Shown here in pieces: positions 9,434-18,110 of a DNA stretch of 64,000 nucleotides (position 1 is its first letter; each line of letters opens with the position of its first letter). The translations under genes were made by a program, and so were the position numbers. Origin of the DNA: Bog-473 sp963737745. Lineage in GTDB: Bacteria; Actinomycetota; Acidimicrobiia; Acidimicrobiales; RAAP-2. The notes beneath the pieces were generated by a model. It was not told where the DNA came from. It saw only the letters and a program-made list of their open reading frames with translations, and did no database searches. The stretch covers positions 62,001 to 126,000 of the forward strand of contig CAVTTR010000005.1 in assembly GCA_963737745.1 (NCBI GenBank). Direction: 5' to 3'.

Positions 9434-10473
9434 CGCGTCTTCTGCTGGCCATTGAGACGTCGTGCGACGAGACGGCGGCCGCGGTCATCAGCGATGACTA
9501 CGAGGTGCGGTCGACCGTGGTGGCAAGCCAGATCGATCTCCACGCGGAGTTCGGTGGCGTGGTGCCCGAATTAGCCAGTCGGGCGCACGTGGAGCTCATC
9601 ACGCCGATCGTCAACCAAGCCATGGCGGAGGCGGGAATCTCGGGCACGGATCTCACTGCGATCGCCGTGACCTCGGGACCGGGACTCGTCGGAGCGCTTC
9701 TGGTCGGGATGGCCACGGCCAAATCCCTGGCTTTGGGATGGGGGGTGCCAATTGTCAGCGTGAACCATCTCGAGGGTCATCTGGCCAGCGTCTTCCTGGC
9801 TAACCATGATGTTCCGTTCCCCCAAACCGCACTGCTGGTTTCCGGCGGTCACTGCATGCTCACCCGCGCCACGGCGCTGGGCCAGTATCAGCTGCTGGGA
9901 GAGACGGTCGATGATTCCATCGGCGAGGCCTACGACAAGATCGCCCGTTACCTCGGTTTGGGCTACCCGGGGGGGCCGGTCCTCGACCGCCTGGCCGGCA
10001 GCGGGAACGATGTGCTCAACTTCCCGCGCCCGATGATCCAGGACGGCTACGAGTTCTCCTTTTCGGGCCTGAAAACAGCTGTCGTCAACTACGTGCGCAA
10101 GGAGCCCGCCTTCGTCGTGGCTGACGTTGCAGCGTCGTTCGTCGCCGCATGCATGGATGTCCTGTGCGCCAAAATCCGACGAGCCTTGGAGGACTACGGT
10201 GATCCGGCCCTAGCCATCGTGGGCGGAGTTGCCGCCAGCCCTGTCCTGCGAGAACGGGCACAGGACCTCGCCGACGAGTTCGGCTGCCAGTTGTTGATTC
10301 CGCCGCAGTCATTGGCCACCGACAATGCCGCCATGATCGGCATCGCGGGATGGCAGAAGTTCGCCGGCCGCGGCGGGGACGATCTGCGTTTCGGCCCCCA
10401 ACCGGATCTGCGGCTCACCTTCGTTGCGGGTGGAGGCATTTCGGCTCGCGGTGGCCACTCCGCTCGTCGTTAG
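9430..10473 (+). CDS. tsaD: tRNA threonylcarbamoyltransferase, TsaD
   Basis: A 347-residue ASKHA-fold protein that transfers the threonylcarbamoyl group to A37 of ANN-decoding tRNAs. The Kae1/TsaD metal motif is HLEGH at residues 113-117 (H113, H117), close to the E. coli positions. AIETSCDET at the N-terminus and FSFSGLKTA further on are family hallmarks. The start ATG overlaps the tsaC stop (ATGA). In most bacteria tsaE, tsaB and rimI sit beside tsaD; none is seen here. The stop overlaps the convergent membrane-protein stop by 3 bases. Confidence 0.95.
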   Translation: MTRLLLAIETSCDETAAAVISDDYEVRSTVVASQIDLHAEFGGVVPELASRAHVELITPIVNQAMAEAGISGTDLTAIAVTSGPGLVGALLVGMATAKSLALGWGVPIVSVNHLEGHLASVFLANHDVPFPQTALLVSGGHCMLTRATALGQYQLLGETVDDSIGEAYDKIARYLGLGYPGGPVLDRLAGSGNDVLNFPRPMIQDGYEFSFSGLKTAVVNYVRKEPAFVVADVAASFVAACMDVLCAKIRRALEDYGDPALAIVGGVAASPVLRERAQDLADEFGCQLLIPPQSLATDNAAMIGIAGWQKFAGRGGDDLRFGPQPDLRLTFVAGGGISARGGHSARR

Positions 10474-10760
10474 GACGGCCGCGGCCGCATCCGGCGCGAC
10501 TGGGCACGGCGACCGAAGTCCGTCGACGACAAGTCCAAGAGGAATCCCACGGCGACGATGCACCACCCCAGACCGTGCACGCCGAACCCGGGACGGTAGA
10601 CGAGGGCGTAGAAAAGCGTGGCGTAAGGCACCAGGAAGAACCCGAGGATGCCTTCCCAGCCAGAACGAAAGGCGATGGTGAGGCGGCTGGTGAACAGGTA
10701 CAGCAGCGCCAGAACGAAGCGAGGCGAGATCCACGCGAACAGCGCGAGCAGGCAGCCCAT
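10470..10760 (-). CDS. Small membrane protein of unknown function
   Basis: A 96-residue hydrophobic protein, not recognised as a named family. Three membrane segments are visible: residues 3-25 (CLLALFAWISPRFVLALLYL), about 36-54 (ILGFFLVPYATLFYALVY) and about 58-75 (GLGWCIVAVGFLLDL). A basic tail follows. Its ATG overlaps the fhs stop by one base (TGATG), so it is translated after fhs. Similar small proteins are common in actinobacteria as uncharacterised inner-membrane proteins. It could be a pseudo-linked passenger rather than part of folate metabolism. Confidence 0.65.
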   Translation of the reverse strand: MGCLLALFAWISPRFVLALLYLFTSRLTIAFRSGWEGILGFFLVPYATLFYALVYRPGFGVHGLGWCIVAVGFLLDLSSTDFGRRAQSRRMRPRPS

Positions 10761-12457
10761 CAGTAAAGCCCGACGACGTTGCCGTCCTGGTCGATGTCGA
10801 TCTTCTCGGCGGCTGGACTCGACGACAGACCGGGCATCGTTCGCATGTCGCCGCTGACCAGATAGACGAAGCCGGCGCCCACGTTGGCCCGGGCCTCTCG
10901 CACGGGCAGACGCCATCCCGTCGGCGCACCCTTGAGGGAGGGATCCGAAGAGATGGAGAGATGCGTTTTGGCGATACAGACCGGGAGATGGCCGAATCCA
11001 GCGTGCTCGTACGTCTCCAACTGGCGCGTGGCCGCAGGCTGGTAGTCGACTCCCTCGGCTCCGTACACCTCGGTGGCAATTGTCTCGATCTTGTGGCGCA
11101 AGGAGTCGTGCGACTCATAGAGCATCCGAAATTCGCTTGGCTCGTCCGCGGCGGAAACGATCGCCTCGGCCAGCTCGAGAGCACCTTTGCCCCCGTCGAC
11201 GAAGTGGGTGCAGACGGCGGCGCGCACCCCCACCGAGGCGGCGATCTCCCTGATCGCCTGGTGCTCCGAGGGGAAGTCGCCCGCAAAGGCGTTAATGGCC
11301 ACGACCGGCGTGACGCCATGGCGGCGCACGATATCCAGATGCTTGAGGAGGTTCGAGCTACCCAGGTGCACTTCCTCAGGGTTCTCGGCCAGCATTCCGG
11401 GTGGCAACGGACGTCCGGCGGTCACCTTGTGCCGCCCGGAGTGCAGCTTGAGCGCCCGCACGGTGGCCACGACGACGGCGGCGTCAGGAACCAGGCCAGA
11501 CGTCCGGCACTTGATGTTGAAGAACCGTTCTGCCCCCATGTCCGAGCCGAACCCTGCTTCGGTGATCAGGTAGTCGCCGGCATGAATCCCGATGAGATCC
11601 GCCACGACCGAGGAATTGCCGTGGGCGATGTTGCCGAACGGACCGGCGTGAACCAGGACGGGCGTGTTTTCGATCGTCTGGAGCAGGTTGGGCTTGATGG
11701 CCTCCCGCATGATCACGGTCATGGCGCCAGCCGCCTTCAGCTGTTCGGCCGTGACCGGCTGGCCTTTCGTGGTGAACCCTACGACGATCCGCCCGAAACG
11801 CTCCCGCAGGTCCTGCAACGACGTGGCGAGCGCCAGTATCGCCATGACCTCCGAGGCGGCCGTGATGTCAAATCCCGTCTGACGTGGCGTACCGTCCTCG
11901 GGCGATCCCAGGCCGGTCACAATGTTGCGCAGCGATCGGTCATTGACGTCGAGCACTCGCCGCCACGTGATGGCATGCGGATCGAGCCCGAGCGAATTGC
12001 CCTGTTGCAGGTGGTTGTCGACCATGGCGGCCAGAAGATTGTTGGCTGCTGTCACCGCATGGAGGTCACCGGTCAGATGCAAGTTGAGGCTTTCGAACGG
12101 TACGACCTGGCTGTACCCGCCCCCGGCGGCACCCCCTTTGATCCCAAAGGTCGGCCCCATGGAGGCTTGTCGAATAGCGATGGTGGCTTGCTTGCCCAGA
12201 CACGCCAGAGCTTGCCCGAGGCCGATCGTGGTGGTCGTCTTCCCCTCGCCCAGGGGAGTCGGGGTAATGGCAGTGACGACGACGTAGCGAGCTTTCGGGC
12301 GGTTGGCCAGGGCCTCCATTGCATTGAGGCTGATCTTGGCCACATTGGCGCCGTAGTGCTCAAGGAGGGTGGGGGCAATCCCCATCTGCTCCGCGATCTC
12401 CTCGATCGGGTGCAGCGTCGCCCGACGTGCAATCTCTATGGCTGGAGGGAGTGCCAT
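10760..12457 (-). CDS. fhs: Formate-tetrahydrofolate ligase
   Basis: A 565-residue enzyme that activates formate with ATP to give 10-formyl-tetrahydrofolate for one-carbon metabolism. The P-loop PTPLGEGKTTTTIGLGQAL is at about residues 66-84. GGAAGGGYSQVVP and SMGPTFGIKG nearby are family-specific. Full length for the family (about 555-560 residues). ATG 12457 is divergent from the secreted repeat protein with about 100 bp between. It is translationally coupled to the small membrane protein downstream. Confidence 0.95.
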   Translation of the reverse strand: MALPPAIEIARRATLHPIEEIAEQMGIAPTLLEHYGANVAKISLNAMEALANRPKARYVVVTAITPTPLGEGKTTTTIGLGQALACLGKQATIAIRQASMGPTFGIKGGAAGGGYSQVVPFESLNLHLTGDLHAVTAANNLLAAMVDNHLQQGNSLGLDPHAITWRRVLDVNDRSLRNIVTGLGSPEDGTPRQTGFDITAASEVMAILALATSLQDLRERFGRIVVGFTTKGQPVTAEQLKAAGAMTVIMREAIKPNLLQTIENTPVLVHAGPFGNIAHGNSSVVADLIGIHAGDYLITEAGFGSDMGAERFFNIKCRTSGLVPDAAVVVATVRALKLHSGRHKVTAGRPLPPGMLAENPEEVHLGSSNLLKHLDIVRRHGVTPVVAINAFAGDFPSEHQAIREIAASVGVRAAVCTHFVDGGKGALELAEAIVSAADEPSEFRMLYESHDSLRHKIETIATEVYGAEGVDYQPAATRQLETYEHAGFGHLPVCIAKTHLSISSDPSLKGAPTGWRLPVREARANVGAGFVYLVSGDMRTMPGLSSSPAAEKIDIDQDGNVVGLY

Positions 12458-12559
12458 GCTGCATCATGCCGCGTTGAGCCCGCCCTCGACAGAGCAGAAA
12501 AGTCGGTTGCCGGCACTCCCTCCGTTTCGGATCTGACCCTAAAGGGCAAGTACTACCCG

Positions 12560-14827
12560 GTGCGAAGAATCGGGGCAGGGTCACTTGGTGCTCGCGCGTC
12601 GCGCCATCAAAGAGCTTTTTGGCCGGTGCTCCTCGTCTCGCTCCTCAGTTTTGGGCCCGTTTCGCTCGTCCTTTTCGCTGGTCAACCCCTCTCGGCGGGG
12701 GCGAGCCCGAGCCCCCACGCCGTTTCCTTCGGTTCTCCCACCTGGCAGAGTGCTCTCCTGCCCGACGGGTCGAATCCCATAGCCCTGTCCTCCCCGAATG
12801 TGGCCGACCTTCCCGGCGGCCCCGCTGTCGTCGTCGGGGACGAATCAGGACTCGTCTACAGCTTCAACCTGGCCACAGGTGCCCGCGGCTGGACGTATAA
12901 CGCCGGCGCACCGGTGAATTCGAGCCCGTCGGTGGCGGCGACCACGCCCGGCAGCGCCCTCGACTCCGTCTTCGTGGGCTCGGGCGATGCCGCCGTCCCG
13001 ACCGCCGGGGGATACCAGGCCATCAGCCCGAGCGGGGGCGACGAGTGGTTCGTGCAGGAGGCCAACCCTGGGACCGACGGGACGCCCCACAACGGCGTAC
13101 AAGCTTCGCTGGCCGTCGGAGACCTGCAGGGAGGAGCCGACGTCACGGCCGGCTCGCTGGGGCAGGAGCAGGACGCCCTCAACGCAGCCAATGGGGCGAT
13201 GCTCGCCGGATTTCCCTGGTTTCAGGCCGACAGCAACTTCTCCACACCAGCCTTGGCCGACCTCTATAGCAATGGCAGCACCGAGATCGTGGAAGGAGGC
13301 GACTCGACGGCCGGGCTGGCATACGGCCAGACCTATGCCAATGGGGGCCATCTGCGGATCCTCAGCCCGACCGGCGGCCTCGACTGTGCGTTGAGCACCA
13401 ACGAGACCGTGCAATCCTCCCCGGCGGTGGGCGAATTCTTTGGCAGCTCTTCAACGGTCGGCATCGTTTTCGGGACCGGCGCCACCTACAGCCAATCGGA
13501 CACCAACAAGTTGATCGCCGTCGACAGTCACTGCAACTTCATTTGGTCCGCCGCGCTCAACGGGAACACGAAGAGCAGTCCGGCCTTGGCTGATGTGCTC
13601 GGCAACGGACAGCTCCAGGTCGTCGAGGGAACGGACAATGGCACGACCGGCTCGGTCTACGCCCTCAACGGTGCCAACGGCGCCGTCGCGTGGCAGACCC
13701 CAATGAATAGGGTGATCGGCTCGGTTGTCACGGCCGACCTCGGCGGGGGCTATCAGGACGTCTTGGCCCCGACAATCAATGGAGTCGTCGTCCTGGACGG
13801 CAAGACAGGCGCGGTCATCACGACCTTGCAGCCCAACACCGGCTTTCAAAACTCACCCCTGGTCACAGACGATCCGAACGGCACCATCGGCATCACGCTG
13901 GCGGGTTACCAGGGCGGCGGGAGCATCGTTTATCACTATGAGATAACCCGGTCGAACGGTTCGTTGACCTACGAAGCGGGGGCGTGGCCGCAGTTCCACC
14001 ATGACCCTGCGTTGACCGGTGATGCCGGTACGGCACAGAACATTGAGGTTCCCTGCACGGCGCCGGCCAGCACACCCCAGGGGTACTACTTGACCGCGTC
14101 GGACGGCGGAGTCTTCACCTTTGGCAATGTCCCCTTCTGTGGCTCCACTGGCGCCATCGGTCTGAATAAACCCGTCGTCGGTCTGGCGGCCACGCCCGAT
14201 GCCGGCGGGTACTGGCTCGTGGCGTCCGACGGCGGGATCTTCAGTTTTGGCGACGCCGTCTTCTATGGCTCCACCGGGAACCTTCATCTCAATCAACCGA
14301 TCGTGGGGATGGCGGCCACCCCGGACGGCAAGGGGTACTGGCTCGTGGCGTCCGACGGTGGCATCTTCACCTTCGGCGACGCCAAGTTCTACGGCTCGAC
14401 CGGGAACCTGCGTCTCAATCAGCCGATCGTCGGGATGGCTGCCAGCCCCGACGGCAAGGGGTACTGGCTGGTGGCTGCGGACGGGGGCATCTTCACGTTC
14501 GGCGATGCCGGGTACTTCGGCTCCACCGGAAACCTTCATCTGAATCGCCCGATCGTCGGCATGGCGTCGACGCACGACGGAGCCGGTTATTGGCTCGTGG
14601 CATCCGACGGGGGCATCTTCACCTTCGGCGACGCCAAGTTCTACGGCTCCACCGGAAACCTTCATCTGAACCAACCAGTGGTCGGGATGCAAGCGACCAC
14701 CACCGGAGGGGGATATCGCTTCGTCGCCGCCGACGGAGGCATCTTCAACTTCGGAGACGCAAAAGTGGACGGATCTCTGGGCGGACAGGCTCTCAACAAG
14801 CCCATCGTCGCCATGGCAGGCTTCTGA
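12560..14827 (+). CDS. Secreted protein: FG-GAP/PQQ-like propeller plus six 42-residue repeats
   Basis: About 755 residues, exported. The GTG at 12560 gives an Arg-rich start followed by a hydrophobic core (PVLLVSLLSFGPVSLVLFA) and a likely signal cleavage after LSAGAS. Residues about 55-490 carry propeller-like repeats (SSPSVA, SSPAVG, SSPALADVLGNGQ, GSVYALNGANG) resembling FG-GAP or PQQ blades. Residues about 507-755 are six near-identical 42-residue units centred on WLVASDGGIFTFGDA. Such units are frequent in secreted actinobacterial, especially acidimicrobial, proteins of unknown role. No catalytic residues or anchor are seen. The start is uncertain; the frame stays open far upstream, antisense to fhs. 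Confidence 0.75.
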   Translation: MRRIGAGSLGARASRHQRAFWPVLLVSLLSFGPVSLVLFAGQPLSAGASPSPHAVSFGSPTWQSALLPDGSNPIALSSPNVADLPGGPAVVVGDESGLVYSFNLATGARGWTYNAGAPVNSSPSVAATTPGSALDSVFVGSGDAAVPTAGGYQAISPSGGDEWFVQEANPGTDGTPHNGVQASLAVGDLQGGADVTAGSLGQEQDALNAANGAMLAGFPWFQADSNFSTPALADLYSNGSTEIVEGGDSTAGLAYGQTYANGGHLRILSPTGGLDCALSTNETVQSSPAVGEFFGSSSTVGIVFGTGATYSQSDTNKLIAVDSHCNFIWSAALNGNTKSSPALADVLGNGQLQVVEGTDNGTTGSVYALNGANGAVAWQTPMNRVIGSVVTADLGGGYQDVLAPTINGVVVLDGKTGAVITTLQPNTGFQNSPLVTDDPNGTIGITLAGYQGGGSIVYHYEITRSNGSLTYEAGAWPQFHHDPALTGDAGTAQNIEVPCTAPASTPQGYYLTASDGGVFTFGNVPFCGSTGAIGLNKPVVGLAATPDAGGYWLVASDGGIFSFGDAVFYGSTGNLHLNQPIVGMAATPDGKGYWLVASDGGIFTFGDAKFYGSTGNLRLNQPIVGMAASPDGKGYWLVAADGGIFTFGDAGYFGSTGNLHLNRPIVGMASTHDGAGYWLVASDGGIFTFGDAKFYGSTGNLHLNQPVVGMQATTTGGGYRFVAADGGIFNFGDAKVDGSLGGQALNKPIVAMAGF
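14078..14824 (+). repeat. Six tandem 126-bp coding repeats
   Basis: Units begin at 14078, 14204, 14330, 14456, 14582 and 14708, an exact 126-bp period (42 codons). Each encodes a blade-like unit with the pattern GYWLVASDGGIFTFGDA, then FYGSTGNLHLNQPIVGMAATPDG. The middle units (14204-14707) are most alike at DNA level; the first and last have drifted. This gradient fits expansion by unequal exchange in the middle of the array. The last unit ends at the stop codon. Confidence 0.9.
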
Positions 14828-15002
14828 CGACCGAGGATCTTTGAAACAGAAACTCTGCGCCGCGTCCATACGTAAGGGAGATGGGTCGGAAACCAACGCA
14901 GCATTCCCCCCATTTACCCGCGCTCCATTAACCCCCGTTGCCACAAGAAACGAACCACAGTGCCATACTGGAGGAGAGTGGGGTACGAGAGGAGCGTTTC
15001 AT

Positions 15003-15785
15003 ATGGACGACCCCATGGAAAGCGACACAGTCGCTCATGATCCGGTTTCGGAGCTGACTGCCAACTTCTCAGAGACAGCACGCATTCTTTTCGCAGCGGG
15101 CAGTGTCAACAGCACGCTGGCCCAGATCGTTGCGGTGGCCGTGCAGACCATCGAGGGTTGTGACTTCGCCGGCCTGTTCCTGGTGCAGGGCGACACGATC
15201 ATCACCCCAGTACAGACCGATCCGATCGTCGGAATCATCGACGCGTTGCAGCATCAATACGGTGAGGGACCCTGCCTCGACGCTATTGCGCAACGGGTCA
15301 TGGTCTACGGCGACGACTTGAGTGTCGACAACCGCTGGCCAAGCTTCGGGCCCCAGGCGGCGGAGAAAGGTTTACGCAGCGCACTGGCGCTTCCGCTGAC
15401 GGCGGGTCCCGCTTTGGGCGCGGTCAACCTCTACGCGGCCTACCCATCGGCCTTCGGCGTCCTTGACAGAGCGAAAGGTGTGATTTTGGCCTCATTGGCC
15501 AGCGCCGCCTTGGCCGCCGCCACCGTCTTCGAAGACGAAGAGCGGCGTATCGACAATCTCCACTCGGCGCTCAGCAGCCGCGAGGTCATCGGCCAAGCGC
15601 AGGGGATTTTGATGGAACGAGAGCGAATTGCGGCGGATCAGGCTTTCGACGTTCTGCGCCGAGCCTCGCAATTTCTCAATATCAAGCTACGAGAAGTGGC
15701 GCAGACGTTGGTCGACACCGGAGAACGGCCCGATACCGGACCGCGGGATCGGCGAAAAGACGACAAGCCCGGAGGCCGAAACTGA
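15003..15785 (+). CDS. GAF and ANTAR domain regulator
   Basis: A 260-residue protein. A GAF sensor domain covers about residues 30-185 (FAGLFLVQGD; YGEGPCLDAI; LRSALALPL). An ANTAR RNA-binding domain follows at about 190-245 (SREVIGQAQGILMERERIAA). ANTAR proteins bind dual hairpins in leader RNAs and act as antiterminators. Here the GAF domain would gate that activity by a ligand or partner. A GAGGAG ribosome site precedes ATG 15003. It is unpaired with a kinase, so the signal is unknown. Such GAF-ANTAR proteins are typical of actinobacteria. Confidence 0.9.
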   Translation: MDDPMESDTVAHDPVSELTANFSETARILFAAGSVNSTLAQIVAVAVQTIEGCDFAGLFLVQGDTIITPVQTDPIVGIIDALQHQYGEGPCLDAIAQRVMVYGDDLSVDNRWPSFGPQAAEKGLRSALALPLTAGPALGAVNLYAAYPSAFGVLDRAKGVILASLASAALAAATVFEDEERRIDNLHSALSSREVIGQAQGILMERERIAADQAFDVLRRASQFLNIKLREVAQTLVDTGERPDTGPRDRRKDDKPGGRN

Positions 15786-15796
15786 TTCGCTCAGGG

Positions 15797-16801
15797 CTAG
15801 CTGCTTGCGGCAGGAACCGGTTGTAGAAATGTCTCGAGAGCGCGTGCGATTCCACCGGCAATCACCGCTTGGCCATGCGCGGTGTCAGCGATAGAGCCTT
15901 CGAACGGATCGGTCAGGTACAACGGTTCGATGACGGCACCCGGCATCTTGCTCGGGGTGGAGAAAAAGCCAGCCTGAGCCGGACCGAGAAGGAGAAGGTG
16001 ATCGTAGGCTGCGGCTTCGCCGGCCAGGCCCCCCGCTGACGCATCACCGACGAAAGAGCCCAAGGAAGTATCGGGGAGAACTCCGTCGTTGGGGATACCC
16101 CACCCCTGCGCATTCATGGCCGACCGGACGTCATGCTGCACCAAGGTGGCAAGCCGCATGTTCGCCGCGGCGAAGGGTCGTGCCGCGTCGTAGGCGGTGA
16201 GACTTCCGGCGTTCTGAGGAGTGGACCCGGCATCAAAGTAGATACCCACGAGCGCGCTGGCGTGGGCATCGTTGGCACACACGTCGCGCGCTGCCACATC
16301 ATCGTGCGACCCCAAAAGGGTGAGGATCCCTCCTGATGCCATGCCTCGGCCCAGCCGCGCGACGGTCGATTGCTTGGTACGCGATACGACCACGCGGAAT
16401 CCCTTCGCTCGGAGCAGCTTCATTGCGTCGAGCTCCACCGGGAGTGTCAGATGTGCTTCGTTGATGCTCTTCCCGGATTGGGTCGTACCGACGCCCCCAG
16501 GATCGATTCCTCCGTGACCGGCGTCGAGAAACACCGTCTGGTGACGATCGCCCTTAGTGGGTGCGAACGCCATGCAGGCCCCGGGTGCGAAGGCGGCGGC
16601 ATCGAGCGGCTGACCGCCTGAAGATGCGCTCTTCGATGAACGCACGGGCAAGGCGCCGCAACCGAAGGCGACGATCCCGGCGGCGAAGATGGCCAGCACG
16701 GCACCCGATCGGCGGGCCGCCGATCTGCCGTGACCAGTGTGTATCCCTCCGGCCCCGGGGTCAGGCGCAGCAGCGTTGTCCCGTTGGGCCGGCAACCGCA
16801 T
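15797..16801 (-). CDS. N-acetylmuramoyl-L-alanine amidase (Amidase_3 family)
   Basis: About 334 residues, cell-wall hydrolase type. A basic N-terminus and one hydrophobic segment (SGAVLAIFAAGIVAFGC) suggest export or anchoring. The Amidase_3 fold is clear: VFLDAGHGGIDPGG (first zinc His), INEAHLTL (zinc Glu) and AVIEPLYLTDPFEG (catalytic Glu region). The usual third zinc ligand, the His of 'SIHxN', is replaced: the strand reads ALVGIYFDAG. It may therefore be inactive, use another ligand or belong to a divergent subfamily. The start is uncertain; an ATG at 16918 has a better GGAG site but gives a long pre-signal region. Confidence 0.75.
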   Translation of the reverse strand: MRLPAQRDNAAAPDPGAGGIHTGHGRSAARRSGAVLAIFAAGIVAFGCGALPVRSSKSASSGGQPLDAAAFAPGACMAFAPTKGDRHQTVFLDAGHGGIDPGGVGTTQSGKSINEAHLTLPVELDAMKLLRAKGFRVVVSRTKQSTVARLGRGMASGGILTLLGSHDDVAARDVCANDAHASALVGIYFDAGSTPQNAGSLTAYDAARPFAAANMRLATLVQHDVRSAMNAQGWGIPNDGVLPDTSLGSFVGDASAGGLAGEAAAYDHLLLLGPAQAGFFSTPSKMPGAVIEPLYLTDPFEGSIADTAHGQAVIAGGIARALETFLQPVPAASS

Positions 16802-17004
16802 CAACGAGTACGACCGGTTTGGCCTCGGGAGAGAAAGGGGGATGCGGACATGCAGGCCGATGGTAGCGAGATGCTCCCCGCTCACCGGGTCGCCCCCGCC
16901 CACTGCCAGGGACTTCATGAGCGCTCCGGTAATCGGCCTCAAAGGGGCGTACGCTGCCACGAAAGATTGAAATCGCCGGTTCGTACCGGCCTCTGGGAGG
17001 TCAG

Positions 17005-18102
17005 ATGAGCACGTACGGGTTGCAACGAGGTTCGGTGGAAATCGAGTCCGCCGGTCCCATCACGTTCGGACCAGAAGGGATCCTCTTTCTGGCCGACAAC
17101 AATGCGGCGAGAGTCGTGGCCGTTGACGTGGCCGATCCGGGAGTGCCGGTTGGGCCCGAGCCTTTCGACGTGGAGAACGTCGATAGCGCGGTGGCATCCT
17201 TCCTCGGTTGCGAACCCACCGACCTCCTCATTCGCGACATAGCGGTGCATCCCACGTCGCACAACGTCTATCTGTCGGTCCAGCGAGGCACCGGCGACAG
17301 CGGGCAAGCCGTCCTCGTGCGAATCGGAGCCCTGGACGGTTCCGTCTCCGATGTCCCACTGAACGATGTCCAGTTCTCCGAAATGACGATCGCGGACGCT
17401 CCAGACCAAGATGACGAGCGGCTTGACACGACGCTCCCGATGGCACCCGAGGGCGAGGAGGTCCAGTTCGGCGAACGGACCATCCGCCTACTGCGTCGGC
17501 CGATCCGGACGTCGACCATGACGGACATGGCGTATGTCGACGGAGTGCTCCTCGTTGCCGGACTCTCGAACGAAGAGTTTGCCTCGAAGCTGCGACGCTT
17601 TGCCTTTCCCTTTGGCGACGCAGGAGAGGACAACAGCTTGGAGATCTTTCACGTCTCGCATGGCAAATGGGAGACCGCAGCGCCGATCCGGTCGTTCGTA
17701 CCCTATGAGGGTCACCGGAGCATTGTGGCGGGGTACACCTGTACGCCGATCGTGCATTTTCCCCTGGAGAACCTGGCCCCCGGAACCAAGACCGTCGGTC
17801 GCACGGTGGCCGAGCTCGGCGCGGCCAACCAGCCATTGGACATGATCACGTTTATCGATCAGGGAGAAGAGCACCTCCTGGTGGCCAACAGCGCACACGG
17901 TCTCATAAAGATCGCCCGTCGTGACATCGATGCCCAGGAGCCCCTGACCGAACCCAAAGAGCCAATCGGGGTGCGGCGGGAAACCTCGGAGCACCAGGGT
18001 GTTGTTCGCCTGGCCAACTTGGCCGACGACGTCGTCCTCGCCCTCCAGGTCGACGACGAGGCTCGTTACCACCTTCGCTCATTGAAGACCTCCTCGCTCT
18101 AA
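17005..18102 (+). CDS. Uncharacterised propeller-like protein
   Basis: 365 residues, not recognised. No signal peptide or membrane segment is evident. Recurrent short strands such as GPEGILFLADNNAARVVAVD, RDIAVHPTSHNVYLSVQ and HLLVANSAHGLIKI look like blades of a beta-propeller with a lactonase/NHL flavour. A good GGGAGGT ribosome site precedes the ATG. The next gene (18111) starts 8 bases after the stop, so the two probably form an operon and act together. No catalytic residues can be assigned. Confidence 0.65.
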   Translation: MSTYGLQRGSVEIESAGPITFGPEGILFLADNNAARVVAVDVADPGVPVGPEPFDVENVDSAVASFLGCEPTDLLIRDIAVHPTSHNVYLSVQRGTGDSGQAVLVRIGALDGSVSDVPLNDVQFSEMTIADAPDQDDERLDTTLPMAPEGEEVQFGERTIRLLRRPIRTSTMTDMAYVDGVLLVAGLSNEEFASKLRRFAFPFGDAGEDNSLEIFHVSHGKWETAAPIRSFVPYEGHRSIVAGYTCTPIVHFPLENLAPGTKTVGRTVAELGAANQPLDMITFIDQGEEHLLVANSAHGLIKIARRDIDAQEPLTEPKEPIGVRRETSEHQGVVRLANLADDVVLALQVDDEARYHLRSLKTSSL

Positions 18103-18110
18103 CCTGCACC

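Noticed and set aside
10961..12559. Upstream extension of the secreted repeat protein, antisense to fhs
   Set aside because: The sequence shows no protein features and covers a real gene; the signal peptide begins near 12560.
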